Source: Alphaproteobacteria bacterium (GTDB lineage Bacteria > Pseudomonadota > Alphaproteobacteria > Puniceispirillales > Puniceispirillaceae). Taken from it: a DNA stretch of 48,004 nt. The first letter of the stretch is position 1. Each line of letters opens with the position of its first letter. The translations under genes and the position numbers were made by a program. Below, piece by piece: positions 27,059 to 35,985 of this stretch. The notes beneath the pieces were generated by a model. It did not search any database. It saw nothing but the letters and a program-made list of their open reading frames with translations, and was not told the origin of the DNA. The DNA is taken from the NCBI GenBank assembly GCA_018666135.1, contig JABJAN010000109.1, forward strand, positions 1-48,004, in the 5' to 3' direction.

Positions 27059-28624
27059 TTACGGTTTTTGCCTTTTTATAAATATCAGGTCAAGCAAAAC
27101 CGCAGTTGTACTAATTAAAAAAACAATAAAGATAATGATTATCCATCGAAATTGGCTGTAAATGGTTATTTGCTGATGTAATGGGAGCGCTACATCTAAA
27201 ACCCCTTTCTCTAAAAGACCTATTTTACCAAGCATTTCACCTTTGTAATTGAATGCCGCAGAAATACCCGTATTTGCTACTCTTACAAGCGGCAAACCTT
27301 CTTCAATTGCTCTAATACGGGATTGACTTAAATGCTGATACGGACCGAACGTATTTCCAAACCAGGCATCATTGGTAAGATTTATAATTACATCTGGTCT
27401 CTCATGCGATGAGAGCAAATTCGGAAATATAATTTCATAACAGATAAAAACACGTAATGCTATGTTATCTCTCGTATAAATCAATCCTTTATTAGGCCCT
27501 GCGCTTATATCTATTGCGTTTCCAAATATCTTTAATTTTTGAAATAAAAAATTATTTCTAAACGGAATATATTCGCCAAAAGGAACCCGTTTCTGTTTGT
27601 CTGATTTTGCTATTAAGGACCCGTTATCACTAAATAATAAGGCTGAGTTATATAACTTCTTCTCTTGGCCAAATCGCAGCATTCCAGTGAGTAGTTGTTC
27701 GTCATCTGATATTACAGATTGAGCAGATTGTAAAAATTGTTTTTCTACATTTGGCCAAATAGCTGGATAAGCAGCCTCTGGCCATATTATGAGTGAAACA
27801 GGTGCCGCCTTTGACATTGAAAGAGCAAACAAATCTTCTATTTGCTTATCTTTAAATTCTGCCTTCCAGCGTTGGCTCTGTTGCACGTTCGGCTGAACTA
27901 TTCGGATCAGCATTTCAGAGGTTTTTTTTGTATCCAAATGAGACATTGGCACTGAATGATCAAGCCGCCAGACACCAAATCCAAAACTTATCATAAATGG
28001 TAACAAGATTATCAAACCTGTTTTCCAAAATCTAAGATATAAAAAGCAAAATGCAACAAGTGTTAATAATACCAGAAAACTAGCGCCATTTTGCCCAATC
28101 ACAGACGCAATTTGTGATAAATACTCATTAGCTAAAATAAGATGCGCTGGTGCATTCCAAGGAAAGCCGGTCAGTAAAATAGACCTGAATATTTCAGCCA
28201 CCCCTATCCAAAGAGCACAGAAAACTAACCTTGAGACGACTGTACGACCAGATAAAAAAACTAAAATTCCTGCACAACCCCAAAATAGCGACAAGAAAGC
28301 AGGAAGCGCAAATAAGCTAAAGGGTAATATTAATATTTCCCATGATATATCTACAAATAACGATGCAGAAATCCAATAAAGAGAGGCCGTAAACCAGCCA
28401 AAGGCAAAACTCCAGAAAATGATAGCTGATTGCCATACAGTTTTTGCTTTTGCCGCTGTAATTAAAAACGGAATAAATGCAGCTGCCGCTAGCAACATAA
28501 ATGCAGGGGGCAGTGCTAATGAAGCAACCACCCCTAAAATAGACATCAGGCAAATTTGTAAAAATAAGCTTTGCTGATTGAAGTCACTATATAGCCTGAA
28601 TATGTTTGAGATGACTTTTTTCAC
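27059..28624 (-). CDS. lnt: Apolipoprotein N-acyltransferase
   Basis: Lnt adds the third acyl chain to lipoproteins in the inner membrane. The 521 residues show an N-terminal bundle of hydrophobic helices (about 20-220), a periplasmic nitrilase-like domain with the Glu-Lys-Cys triad (Glu283 in IIWPEAAYP; Lys343 before VPFGEYIPF; Cys395 in VFICYEIIFP), and a final transmembrane helix. This window encodes a lipoprotein that could be a substrate (47240-47944). It lies 33 bp after corC and shares the operon with metK. Confidence 0.95.
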   Translation of the reverse strand: MKKVISNIFRLYSDFNQQSLFLQICLMSILGVVASLALPPAFMLLAAAAFIPFLITAAKAKTVWQSAIIFWSFAFGWFTASLYWISASLFVDISWEILILPFSLFALPAFLSLFWGCAGILVFLSGRTVVSRLVFCALWIGVAEIFRSILLTGFPWNAPAHLILANEYLSQIASVIGQNGASFLVLLTLVAFCFLYLRFWKTGLIILLPFMISFGFGVWRLDHSVPMSHLDTKKTSEMLIRIVQPNVQQSQRWKAEFKDKQIEDLFALSMSKAAPVSLIIWPEAAYPAIWPNVEKQFLQSAQSVISDDEQLLTGMLRFGQEKKLYNSALLFSDNGSLIAKSDKQKRVPFGEYIPFRNNFLFQKLKIFGNAIDISAGPNKGLIYTRDNIALRVFICYEIIFPNLLSSHERPDVIINLTNDAWFGNTFGPYQHLSQSRIRAIEEGLPLVRVANTGISAAFNYKGEMLGKIGLLEKGVLDVALPLHQQITIYSQFRWIIIIFIVFLISTTAVLLDLIFIKRQKP

Positions 28625-28657
28625 CAGATATCATTTCTGAAATTAGGGTTTGGCGCC

Positions 28658-29494
28658 TTAAGATGTCTTTACCGATTGAATTCCTTCAATTTTTATTAAA
28701 GTAATGCGACGAGGATCTCCTTCGAGCACCTCAAATTCCAATCCAGATGGATGACGTATTACCTCTCCTCTTACAGGCACCCTACCAGCAAGGGAAAACA
28801 CCAGACCAGCTACTGTATCAATTTCTTCTCGGTCATCACCATCTACTAACAAACCAACCAACTTTTCAAGATCTTCTAACTCAAGTCGAGCGTCTGCAAT
28901 AGCAGAATCATCATCGATTAATTCAAATCGTGGCACTTCCAATGCATCGTGCTCATCTTCAATTTCTCCCACAATTTCTTCTACTAGATCCTCAATCGTA
29001 ATCAGACCATCAACTCCTCCAAATTCATCTACCACCAATGCAAGGTGGCGTCTTTTTAGCCTCATCTCATGAAGAAGATCCATCACCCAAATCGAAGGTG
29101 AGACGAATAATACAGGTCGCATTAATTGTAATAAATCGGGTTTTGAACCAGATAGTAGATGTGGCATCAAATCCTTAATGTGAATCATACCCTGTATCAC
29201 ATCCATCGAGCCATTATGAACTGGCAGCCTGCTATGGTTTGCATCGCAAATATGCGCCATCACGCTATCAAGATCATCATTTAAATCGATTGATACAATA
29301 TCAGCCCTTGGCACCATCAGACTTTCTGCTGTGAGGTCCTTTAGATTTAAAATATTCCTTAATAAGGTGCTTTCGTGATTATCAAAGCTGTCTTTTCTAT
29401 TTATCGAATTTTCTATTAATTCTGATATTTCATCACGAACAGATTGTTTTCGAAAGGTAAAGGGCCCCATTTTTAAATTCTTTAGGAAAGTCAT
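28658..29494 (-). CDS. CBS-domain protein of the CorC/HlyC family
   Basis: The protein has a tandem CBS pair (about residues 60-180: AESLMVPRADIVSID, RLPVHNGSMDVIQGMIHIKDLM, FGGVDGLITIEDLVEEIVGEI) and a C-terminal CorC/HlyC transporter-associated domain (ADARLELEDLEKLVGLL to the end). It lacks the DUF21 transmembrane domain of the longer relatives. Such proteins bind nucleotides and have been linked to magnesium or cobalt efflux, but the role is not firm. I use ATG 29494 with AGGA 11 bases upstream; a GTG at 29512 overlapping the ybeY stop by four bases is equally possible. In operon with ybeY and lnt. Confidence 0.92.
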   Translation of the reverse strand: MTFLKNLKMGPFTFRKQSVRDEISELIENSINRKDSFDNHESTLLRNILNLKDLTAESLMVPRADIVSIDLNDDLDSVMAHICDANHSRLPVHNGSMDVIQGMIHIKDLMPHLLSGSKPDLLQLMRPVLFVSPSIWVMDLLHEMRLKRRHLALVVDEFGGVDGLITIEDLVEEIVGEIEDEHDALEVPRFELIDDDSAIADARLELEDLEKLVGLLVDGDDREEIDTVAGLVFSLAGRVPVRGEVIRHPSGLEFEVLEGDPRRITLIKIEGIQSVKTS

Positions 29495-29508
29495 AATCTG
29501 TTTATTCC

Positions 29509-30111
29509 TCACAACGAATAAGGGTCTGGAATATGGAAAAATAATAATATTTCTGTCTCTTTTTGCTCCATTATGTGCGCCTGTTGCTCTTCTTCATGGT
29601 CATAACCAAGAAGATGTAGGACACCATGCACTAGCAGATGCAAAAAATGGTTTTTCAGAGGAATGTTTTGCTTTTCTGCCTCTGATTTAACAATCTCATA
29701 ACCAAGAAATATATCGCCAAGATGATACTCATCTTCTGTAACTTGTTGCACGCCATCTGGAAATGACAATACATTCGTTGGCATTTTCTTGTGTCTAAAA
29801 TCAAAGTTTAATTGCTGCATATGTGCATTATCCGAAGCGATAATTGCAAGGGAAATTCCCCTATCTGGCAGATGATTTGGATGTGGTCCCGAAATAAGCG
29901 TTTTTTCAATAATATCTTTAATCAAAAACCGATCTATTTGCTGAAAAATTTCGCTCCAACGCATATCCAACAACGAAAAACACGCTTCGCCTGTTGTCAG
30001 CTCTACAACTGCGAATGTACCATCATCGTCAAAATTTAAACTATTGCTCGTCGGGTCAGGCTCAGGACTGTCAGGGTCTTCTGACGCGTCTTCTATAAAT
30101 TCAATATGCAT
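29509..30111 (-). CDS. ybeY: Endoribonuclease YbeY, rRNA maturation and quality control
   Basis: YbeY is a zinc-dependent endoribonuclease involved in 16S rRNA 3'-end maturation. The zinc signature H-x3-H-x5-H (HGVLHLLGYDH) gives His162, His166 and His172 for the 200-residue form from ATG 30111. The TNVLSFP and LGDIFLGYE motifs precede it. The first about 45 residues contain an acidic proline-rich stretch (DASEDPDSPEPDP) that is not part of the core fold. A TTG at 30144 would add 11 hydrophobic residues and is unlikely. Position between phoH and corC is standard. Confidence 0.93.
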   Translation of the reverse strand: MHIEFIEDASEDPDSPEPDPTSNSLNFDDDGTFAVVELTTGEACFSLLDMRWSEIFQQIDRFLIKDIIEKTLISGPHPNHLPDRGISLAIIASDNAHMQQLNFDFRHKKMPTNVLSFPDGVQQVTEDEYHLGDIFLGYEIVKSEAEKQNIPLKNHFLHLLVHGVLHLLGYDHEEEQQAHIMEQKETEILLFFHIPDPYSL

Positions 30112-30234
30112 TTTATATCTAAAAAAATTTAACAATAATAACAAGATGCTATAAAAAAAGAATGTTTGTCCAGCAAATTAAATAGCAAAAACAAAATTTA
30201 TTAATTCTTTTTAATAAAAATCCAATCTATTGCT

Positions 30235-31203
30235 CTAGTCTGAATCATACGCTTTTAAAATTCTAGCTACAATAGGGTGTCTTACAACATCTTCCCCTGT
30301 TAATCGATAAATTCCTACACCTTCAATATCCCTTAATCTAGCTGTTGCATCTGCAAGACCAGACAGTTGATTTGATGGCAAGTCAACTTGCGATAAATCT
30401 CCCGTTATTACCATACGGGAATCTTGTCCTAACCGCGTTAGAACCATTTTCATTTGAATGGATGTTGTGTTTTGTGCCTCATCAATAATAACAAAGGCAT
30501 TGCTTAATGTTCGACCCCGCATAAAGGCTAAAGGGGCAATTTCAATTTCACCATTAGCAATCATTCTCTCAACCTTATCAGCAGGCATCATATCATAAAG
30601 AGCATCATATAAGGGTCGCAGGTACGGATCGACTTTTTCTTTCATATCTCCTGGTAAAAACCCTAATCTTTCTCCTGCCTCTACTGCTGGACGTGATAAA
30701 ATTAGCTTTTCAACTTTCTTGGCTTTGAGATGATCAACAGCCATCGCAACTGCCATATAGGTTTTACCTGTGCCTGCTGGACCTAATCCAAAGACTACTT
30801 CATTTTTTCGCATTAAGTTAAAATATTCAGATTGGCCTTTTGTGCGTGCGAAGATTTTTTTCCGCCAAGTTGCGGCAAACACCTGTTCTTGGACTGGCGA
30901 TTTTGTCAGATCATGTCCATATTCAACTAAACGTAAAATATCATCAATCAATGGACCACTTGCAGTGGATTTTGGATCTGGATCTGTTGCTAGCTGTTTA
31001 AAAAGACGCTGAATAACATCACCAGCGGTTTTCGTTTGCTCTGCATCCCCTTTGATTCTCAGTTCATTTCCAAAACTATCAATTGATACATCTAGTGTCT
31101 TTTCAATTTTTGCAAGATTGACATTATGTTGTCCGCACAACAAAAGTAAAATATCATTATCATCAAATGATAATCTTACAGATTTAGTGTCGTCGCTAGC
31201 CAC
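30235..31203 (-). CDS. PhoH-family ATPase
   Basis: PhoH-like proteins are P-loop ATPases with an RNA-related role, often encoded with ybeY. The 322 residues show an N-terminal KH-like segment (CGQHNVNLAKIEKTLDVSIDSFGNELRIKG), Walker A GPAGTGKT at 141-148, Walker B AFVIIDEAQNT and VITGDLSQVDLP as sensor motif. The start is GTG 31203, immediately after the miaB stop, implying translational coupling. It is followed after 123 bp by ybeY. The exact substrate is not known for most members. Confidence 0.95.
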   Translation of the reverse strand: MASDDTKSVRLSFDDNDILLLLCGQHNVNLAKIEKTLDVSIDSFGNELRIKGDAEQTKTAGDVIQRLFKQLATDPDPKSTASGPLIDDILRLVEYGHDLTKSPVQEQVFAATWRKKIFARTKGQSEYFNLMRKNEVVFGLGPAGTGKTYMAVAMAVDHLKAKKVEKLILSRPAVEAGERLGFLPGDMKEKVDPYLRPLYDALYDMMPADKVERMIANGEIEIAPLAFMRGRTLSNAFVIIDEAQNTTSIQMKMVLTRLGQDSRMVITGDLSQVDLPSNQLSGLADATARLRDIEGVGIYRLTGEDVVRHPIVARILKAYDSD

Positions 31204-32556
31204 TTAGACAGCCTCTTTATGGTGAATTATGTCAGCTGAAAGAGAATTCTGTCTCGCATCTGAAATTTTAACTTTTACAATTTTACCTATCAAACTGTCA
31301 TGTCCTTCGAAATATACCGATTGCATATATGGTGTTCTGGCATTTAGCTGACCAGCTCTGCCAGCCTTTTGTTCAACCAGCACGTCAAAAACTGTGTTTT
31401 CACACGTTTTGTTAAACCTAAATTGCTGCGAGTCTAATAATTGTTGTAGCGACATTAAGCGGTCAGATTTCACCTGCTCAGGCACCTGCTCTGTTTTGTC
31501 TGATGCAGGGGTTCCTGGACGCATACTATATTTGAAGGAATATGCGGACGCATACCCTACCTTATCAATAAGTTTCAATGTATCTGCAAAATCTGCATCT
31601 GTTTCACCAGGGAATCCAACAATAAAATCCCCTGACATAGCGATATCTTCTCTAGCAGTTCGCAATCTATCAATGATTTTTAAATAATCTGCAGATGTAT
31701 GACGCCTATTCATAGCGTGCAATATTTTATCAGAACCAGATTGAATTGGAAGATGCAAATATGGCATTAATTTATCCACCTCTGCATGCGCCCTGATTAA
31801 TTCATCATCCATATCTAACGGATGAGATGTAGTATATCGTATGCGCTTGAGATCTGGTAACTCTGCCAATTCATATATCAGCCTTCCCAGCCCCCATTCA
31901 CGTCCATCAATACCATCGCCATGCCAAGCATTCACATTCTGACCAAGCAATGTTAATTCTCTGGTTCCAGAGGAAATTAATTGTTTTGCTTCATCAATAA
32001 TTGTTTTTGCTGTTCTAGAAAATTCTGCCCCTCGCGTATAAGGAACAACACAAAAACTACAAAATTTATCGCATCCTTCTTGCACAGATAAAAAGGCGGC
32101 TGGTCCCCGCTTGCCTAGCTGTTCTGGCAGAAAATCAAATTTCACCTCTGCAGGAAACTCCGTATCAATCAGACGGTTTCGTTCAATTGGATCTAGCTTT
32201 GCAACCAAATCTGGAAGTCTATGATATGTTTGTGGGCCGACCACTATATCAACCCAAGGAGCACGCCTTGTAATTTCCTCTCCTTCAGCTTGTGCAACAC
32301 ATCCAGCAACCACTATTTTTACATCACGGTTTTGCTCATCCGCAGCACGCTGTTTGACTTTTCGTAAACGTCCAAGTTCTGAGAAAACTTTTTCAGACGC
32401 TTTTTCTCTGATATGACATGTATTCAAGACGATCATATCTGCATCTTGTAGATCAGGATTTTCTTGATAACCAAGAGGGGCTAGGGAATCCTTCATTCTA
32501 TCAGAATCATAGACATTCATCTGGCAGCCATAGGTTTTTACGAACAGGTTTTTCAT
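31204..32556 (-). CDS. miaB: tRNA-2-methylthio-N6-dimethylallyladenosine synthase
   Basis: MiaB is a radical-SAM methylthiotransferase acting on i6A37 of tRNAs. The 450-residue form from ATG 32556 has the N-terminal MTTase cluster cysteines Cys11, Cys47 and Cys86, and the radical-SAM CxxxCxxC at Cys162, Cys166 and Cys169 (GCDKFCSFC). A C-terminal TRAM domain follows (residues about 380-445, FDVLVEQKAG). A TTG two codons upstream is less likely. In many alphaproteobacteria a fur gene lies between rimI and miaB; here there is only a 60-bp gap. Confidence 0.96.
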   Translation of the reverse strand: MKNLFVKTYGCQMNVYDSDRMKDSLAPLGYQENPDLQDADMIVLNTCHIREKASEKVFSELGRLRKVKQRAADEQNRDVKIVVAGCVAQAEGEEITRRAPWVDIVVGPQTYHRLPDLVAKLDPIERNRLIDTEFPAEVKFDFLPEQLGKRGPAAFLSVQEGCDKFCSFCVVPYTRGAEFSRTAKTIIDEAKQLISSGTRELTLLGQNVNAWHGDGIDGREWGLGRLIYELAELPDLKRIRYTTSHPLDMDDELIRAHAEVDKLMPYLHLPIQSGSDKILHAMNRRHTSADYLKIIDRLRTAREDIAMSGDFIVGFPGETDADFADTLKLIDKVGYASAYSFKYSMRPGTPASDKTEQVPEQVKSDRLMSLQQLLDSQQFRFNKTCENTVFDVLVEQKAGRAGQLNARTPYMQSVYFEGHDSLIGKIVKVKISDARQNSLSADIIHHKEAV

Positions 32557-32616
32557 AAACAAACAATCAATAATATCAAAACATTCATAAGATTTTTAAA
32601 GGGTGAATACGTCAAG

Positions 32617-33117
32617 TTATAAACCAGTGCAAGTTGAATTAACAGGATTGTTTTTTATAGCGTTTACGTTCTTACAATATGAATTGCCATCAATATAAAA
32701 ACCATTTTGGGAATAATAATTTTTTCGTAGCCCAATTCTATCAAATCCTAACTTTTCATATAAACTAATCGCGGCAGCATTATTTTGAGCTACTTCTAGG
32801 AAGACTTTTTGCATCTTACGCTCAATGCAAAATAACTGAAAGTAGGAGAGTAATTTAAAAGCAACTCCTCTGCGCCGAAAATTTTCTTTAACTGCTAGTT
32901 CAATAATATCTATTTCATCAAGAACAGCATTTGCCAATAAAAAACAAATTGCTTGATTGCCTTGATATCCACAAAGACCGAAAAAAGACGGCTTATCAAT
33001 AAGGTGCGCAATCAGTGATGAATGGTTCTGTTTTGAATAAATTTCGTTATAAAGACGCAAAATATCAGATTTATTTTTCTGGGTTAATTCTTCAAAATAA
33101 ATTTCATTATCCGACAT
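32617..33117 (-). CDS. rimI: GNAT acetyltransferase, RimI-like
   Basis: RimI acetylates the N-terminus of ribosomal protein S18. The 166-residue protein has the GNAT acetyl-CoA loop (FRRRGVAFKLLSYF) and the RimI-type stretch LEVAQNNAAAISLYEKLGFDRIGLRKNYY. It lies 13 bp after tsaB, the usual tsaB-rimI pairing, which supports RimI over other acetyltransferases. The last about 20 residues are an unconserved polar tail. Actual substrate is inferred. Confidence 0.85.
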   Translation of the reverse strand: MSDNEIYFEELTQKNKSDILRLYNEIYSKQNHSSLIAHLIDKPSFFGLCGYQGNQAICFLLANAVLDEIDIIELAVKENFRRRGVAFKLLSYFQLFCIERKMQKVFLEVAQNNAAAISLYEKLGFDRIGLRKNYYSQNGFYIDGNSYCKNVNAIKNNPVNSTCTGL

Positions 33118-33130
33118 AAACAGGTGCCCT

Positions 33131-33856
33131 CTACCACAAAGCCTTTTTAGCTTTATTTACCTTTGCAGGCGCTAAATATAAGGGGGTAGCAGGTGACAAG
33201 GAAATGCCGGTTTGCACCTGCCATCCAGCAAAATTTGCTATAATGGTTGCATCTAGATCTTCACGAAGAAAGGTTACTTTATTTACCCATTCCTGCCTTT
33301 TATGGTGTTGTTCATCCAACATCAAACGCTCAATTTCAAATGCACCAATTATATAAACAGCATCATTTAATTCTGCCAAAAGGCTTATTTTATTTTGCAA
33401 GTGAGCTAAATCTAGGTCTTCTATATTGTCAGTCATTGGTTTTTCAGAGGAGAAATGCTGACAATAATATGAGCTGCGTCTTGTATCAGATAGAGATAAG
33501 ATAGCTATGCTTTGATTGCTAAGAGCATTATATTTCAACTTCTGAAAGCAAGAAAAGCCGATTGCGGATAAACCGTTAACACCAAAAACCTGCGAATCAG
33601 CAACGATACCAAATCCTGTGATAGCCGCAAGACAGGTTCTAATGCCGGTAAATGACCCAGGTCCTCTGCCGCCTATAAAAAAATCTATCTGTTCAAGTTT
33701 TATCTCAGCTTGTGTTATCACTTTGTGTGCTTGACTAACAATTCTCTCTGCGTGGCCATATTGTCCTTCCACAAATTCATGCGAAAGGATATTACCGTCT
33801 TGCCAAATAGCAGCAGAACTAGACCCAGCGGATGATTCAAGTGCAAGTAAAATCAT
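33131..33856 (-). CDS. tsaB: TsaB, tRNA threonylcarbamoyladenosine complex subunit
   Basis: TsaB is the scaffold partner of TsaD in making t6A37 of ANN-decoding tRNAs. The 241 residues show the ASKHA-fold start MILLALESSAGSSSAAI, HAERIV and the GGRGPGSFTGIRTCLAAITGF segment that defines TsaB. The C-terminal domain is degenerate, as usual. TsaD is not in this window. It is divergent from the deacetylase gene across 55 bp. Confidence 0.93.
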   Translation of the reverse strand: MILLALESSAGSSSAAIWQDGNILSHEFVEGQYGHAERIVSQAHKVITQAEIKLEQIDFFIGGRGPGSFTGIRTCLAAITGFGIVADSQVFGVNGLSAIGFSCFQKLKYNALSNQSIAILSLSDTRRSSYYCQHFSSEKPMTDNIEDLDLAHLQNKISLLAELNDAVYIIGAFEIERLMLDEQHHKRQEWVNKVTFLREDLDATIIANFAGWQVQTGISLSPATPLYLAPAKVNKAKKALW

Positions 33857-33911
33857 AATTTATATCTCATTTATCTTTTTTTTTATTTTACAGATACGAA
33901 GAGGGGTTTTT

Positions 33912-35003
33912 ATGCCAATTAATTATGATATAAAGCAAAAAAATATAAAAGAAACTGTAATCCCTATGTACTTCACACGCTTTATTTTAGCTTTTTTAAT
34001 TTTTGAGCTTATTTCAATCGGATATCATACGCCTGCAATAAGCCAAGAGCGTTCTGTTGAGAAACAGGATTATGCAACCATTATTATGTATCATCGTTTT
34101 GGCGAAAGTCGATATCCATCCACAAATGTGACTGTAGAACAGTTTGAATCACATTTAGAATTTATAGCAGAAGGCGATTATACTGTTGCACCATTATTAG
34201 ATATTATTGAAACATTACAATCTGGCGGTACTTTAGCAGATAAAACCTTAGCAATTACCATAGATGATGCCTATTTATCGGTTTATTTGGAGGCATGGCC
34301 ACGTTTAAAAGAATATGGCTTTCCTTTTACTATTTTTATAGCAACTGACCCAGTTGATAACGGAATTAAATCCTATATGAACTGGGACCAAATACGCGAA
34401 TTGCAGGAAAATGGGGTTACCATTGGATCACAAACCAAATCTCATCCCCATATGCATAGATTATCATCTATAGAGGTAGAGCAGGAAATAGAGCTTTCAA
34501 ACAACCGGTTTTTAGAGGAAATAGGTCAATACCCTCAGCTTTTTGCTTATCCTTTTGGGGAATATTCATTGAATGTTATCAGGGCTGTTAAGGATGCTGG
34601 GTTCATAGCCGCTTTTGGTCAGAATTCTGGTGTGTTATTTGCCAGCGATGATATGTTTGAATTACCAAGATTTGCCTTTAATGAAAATTATGGATCTATA
34701 GATAGGCTTAAATTAGCACTTGATGGAAAACCATTAAGAGTTTCTGACATTACCCCCCAAGATATGGTTTTAACGGATAATCCGCCATCATTTGGATTCA
34801 CCGTTGATGATATGCTTACTCCGATCAGCCAATTGAGATGTTTTTCAAGTGAGTATGGTCAGCTATCCGTACAAATCTTAGGACCAAGAGCAGAAATACG
34901 ACTTCCAGGAGCTGTCAAAGGACCAAGAACACGTATTAACTGTACCATGCCTGCAGAAGATGGTCGCTGGAGATGGTTTGGCAGACAATTTTTAGTCAAT
35001 TAA
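33912..35003 (+). CDS. Exported polysaccharide deacetylase (NodB fold)
   Basis: NodB-fold enzymes remove acetyl groups from N-acetylated sugars in cell-wall or exported polysaccharides. An N-terminal hydrophobic segment (about residues 20-45) precedes the domain, consistent with export or anchoring. Motif 1 is TIDDA (Asp118, Asp119) instead of the usual TFDDG; the metal site continues with SHPHMH (His178, His182) and YPFGEYS at 213-219. About 95 C-terminal residues form an extra domain with two Cys. ATG 33912 has a good GAGGGG site. The gene converges on the glucosaminidase gene and overlaps it by 8 bp. Substrate is unknown. Confidence 0.9.
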   Translation: MPINYDIKQKNIKETVIPMYFTRFILAFLIFELISIGYHTPAISQERSVEKQDYATIIMYHRFGESRYPSTNVTVEQFESHLEFIAEGDYTVAPLLDIIETLQSGGTLADKTLAITIDDAYLSVYLEAWPRLKEYGFPFTIFIATDPVDNGIKSYMNWDQIRELQENGVTIGSQTKSHPHMHRLSSIEVEQEIELSNNRFLEEIGQYPQLFAYPFGEYSLNVIRAVKDAGFIAAFGQNSGVLFASDDMFELPRFAFNENYGSIDRLKLALDGKPLRVSDITPQDMVLTDNPPSFGFTVDDMLTPISQLRCFSSEYGQLSVQILGPRAEIRLPGAVKGPRTRINCTMPAEDGRWRWFGRQFLVN

Positions 35004-35005
35004 CC
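34988..35005. repeat. Palindrome in the overlap of two convergent genes
   Basis: GTCAATT and AATTGAC, perfect 7-bp arms around AACC, contain both stop codons of the convergent deacetylase and glucosaminidase genes. Both proteins end in LVN as a result. There is no T run, so terminator function is only a possibility. Confidence 0.4.
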
Positions 35006-35943
35006 AATTGACTATAATCAAATCGCAAAAGCTGATTCTGCAAAATTAGATCTTTTATTACAGCAATATAATGCTCCCCTATTTCTGCATAAGGATGCAT
35101 AGAGGGCGCTAAGTCAATACCGTTTGGCCATTTTTCTTTTTCAATATAGCTCCATCTGAGCTTCCTGAAATCTTCGTAGGCATTATGTGTATTTAAATTT
35201 TTCATATAGGATTTAACAGAACCTTGCAAATTTGAAAACCGCCTAATAACTGCCCTATTATTTGATGCGTCTAACGGTTTAATACCTGCTTCTGCAGACC
35301 ATGCCCATTGCCCAAACAAGGCATTACCTTCCATGCTAAACCGAGATGTTCCCCAACCAGATTCAATTGCTGCCTGCGCCAAAGCAAGAGAAGTTGGCAC
35401 AGGCAGAACTCGATGCTCTGCAAGGGTGATAATTTCGTCCATATCTTTTTCGTCTGTATTAATAGCATATTTACCAGCAATCCTTTTGATGGTTTCAAAA
35501 TCGTCTTTTTTCTGAGCCATATAAAGAGTCTGGCGCTGCTTCCAAATTTCTTCATTAGATTTTAGAATGAGAGGTAACATAAATCTTACAAATATCGCTT
35601 TTTTCTCTCCACTTGGTAGTTTTTCAAGATCTGTAGGCACAGATTTAACGAATATGCTTTGAATTTCCAACACGTCAGAAGACGAATATAAAATCGGCTC
35701 AAGCTTATCTGGAAGAAATTGGGTTATTATTTCTGATGATGTCAGCTCAAACCAATCTATTCTATAATCAGATAATGGTGAATTAGATAATTTCTTTTCA
35801 AAAACTGCACGAGCAAAATCAGTTTCAACTTCAGTTTTTTGCACAAAAAAGCGAGGTTTTTTAGAAATAGACGGTATCAGTTGACCAATAACAACTACTA
35901 GCAATAACGTTACTAATATTATAGGCTGGAAAAACCGATTCAT
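34996..35943 (-). CDS. Bax-like glucosaminidase-domain protein
   Basis: The C-terminal half (about residues 175-310) is a FlgJ/Bax-type glucosaminidase domain with the catalytic Glu194 in AQAAIESGWGTSRF, then ALFGQW and the YAEIGEHYIAVIKDLI end. It should cleave beta-1,4 bonds in peptidoglycan. Residues 7-25 are a hydrophobic segment (IILVTLLLVVVIGQLI), so the enzyme is probably anchored in the inner membrane facing the periplasm. The N-terminal 150 residues are unassigned and resemble the Bax arrangement. It lies 42 bp after nfu on the same strand and tail-to-tail with the deacetylase. Confidence 0.9.
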   Translation of the reverse strand: MNRFFQPIILVTLLLVVVIGQLIPSISKKPRFFVQKTEVETDFARAVFEKKLSNSPLSDYRIDWFELTSSEIITQFLPDKLEPILYSSSDVLEIQSIFVKSVPTDLEKLPSGEKKAIFVRFMLPLILKSNEEIWKQRQTLYMAQKKDDFETIKRIAGKYAINTDEKDMDEIITLAEHRVLPVPTSLALAQAAIESGWGTSRFSMEGNALFGQWAWSAEAGIKPLDASNNRAVIRRFSNLQGSVKSYMKNLNTHNAYEDFRKLRWSYIEKEKWPNGIDLAPSMHPYAEIGEHYIAVIKDLILQNQLLRFDYSQLVN

Positions 35944-35985
35944 TTTTATTTTTCTTCAAGATAAGAGTTTAATAATATCATGGAA

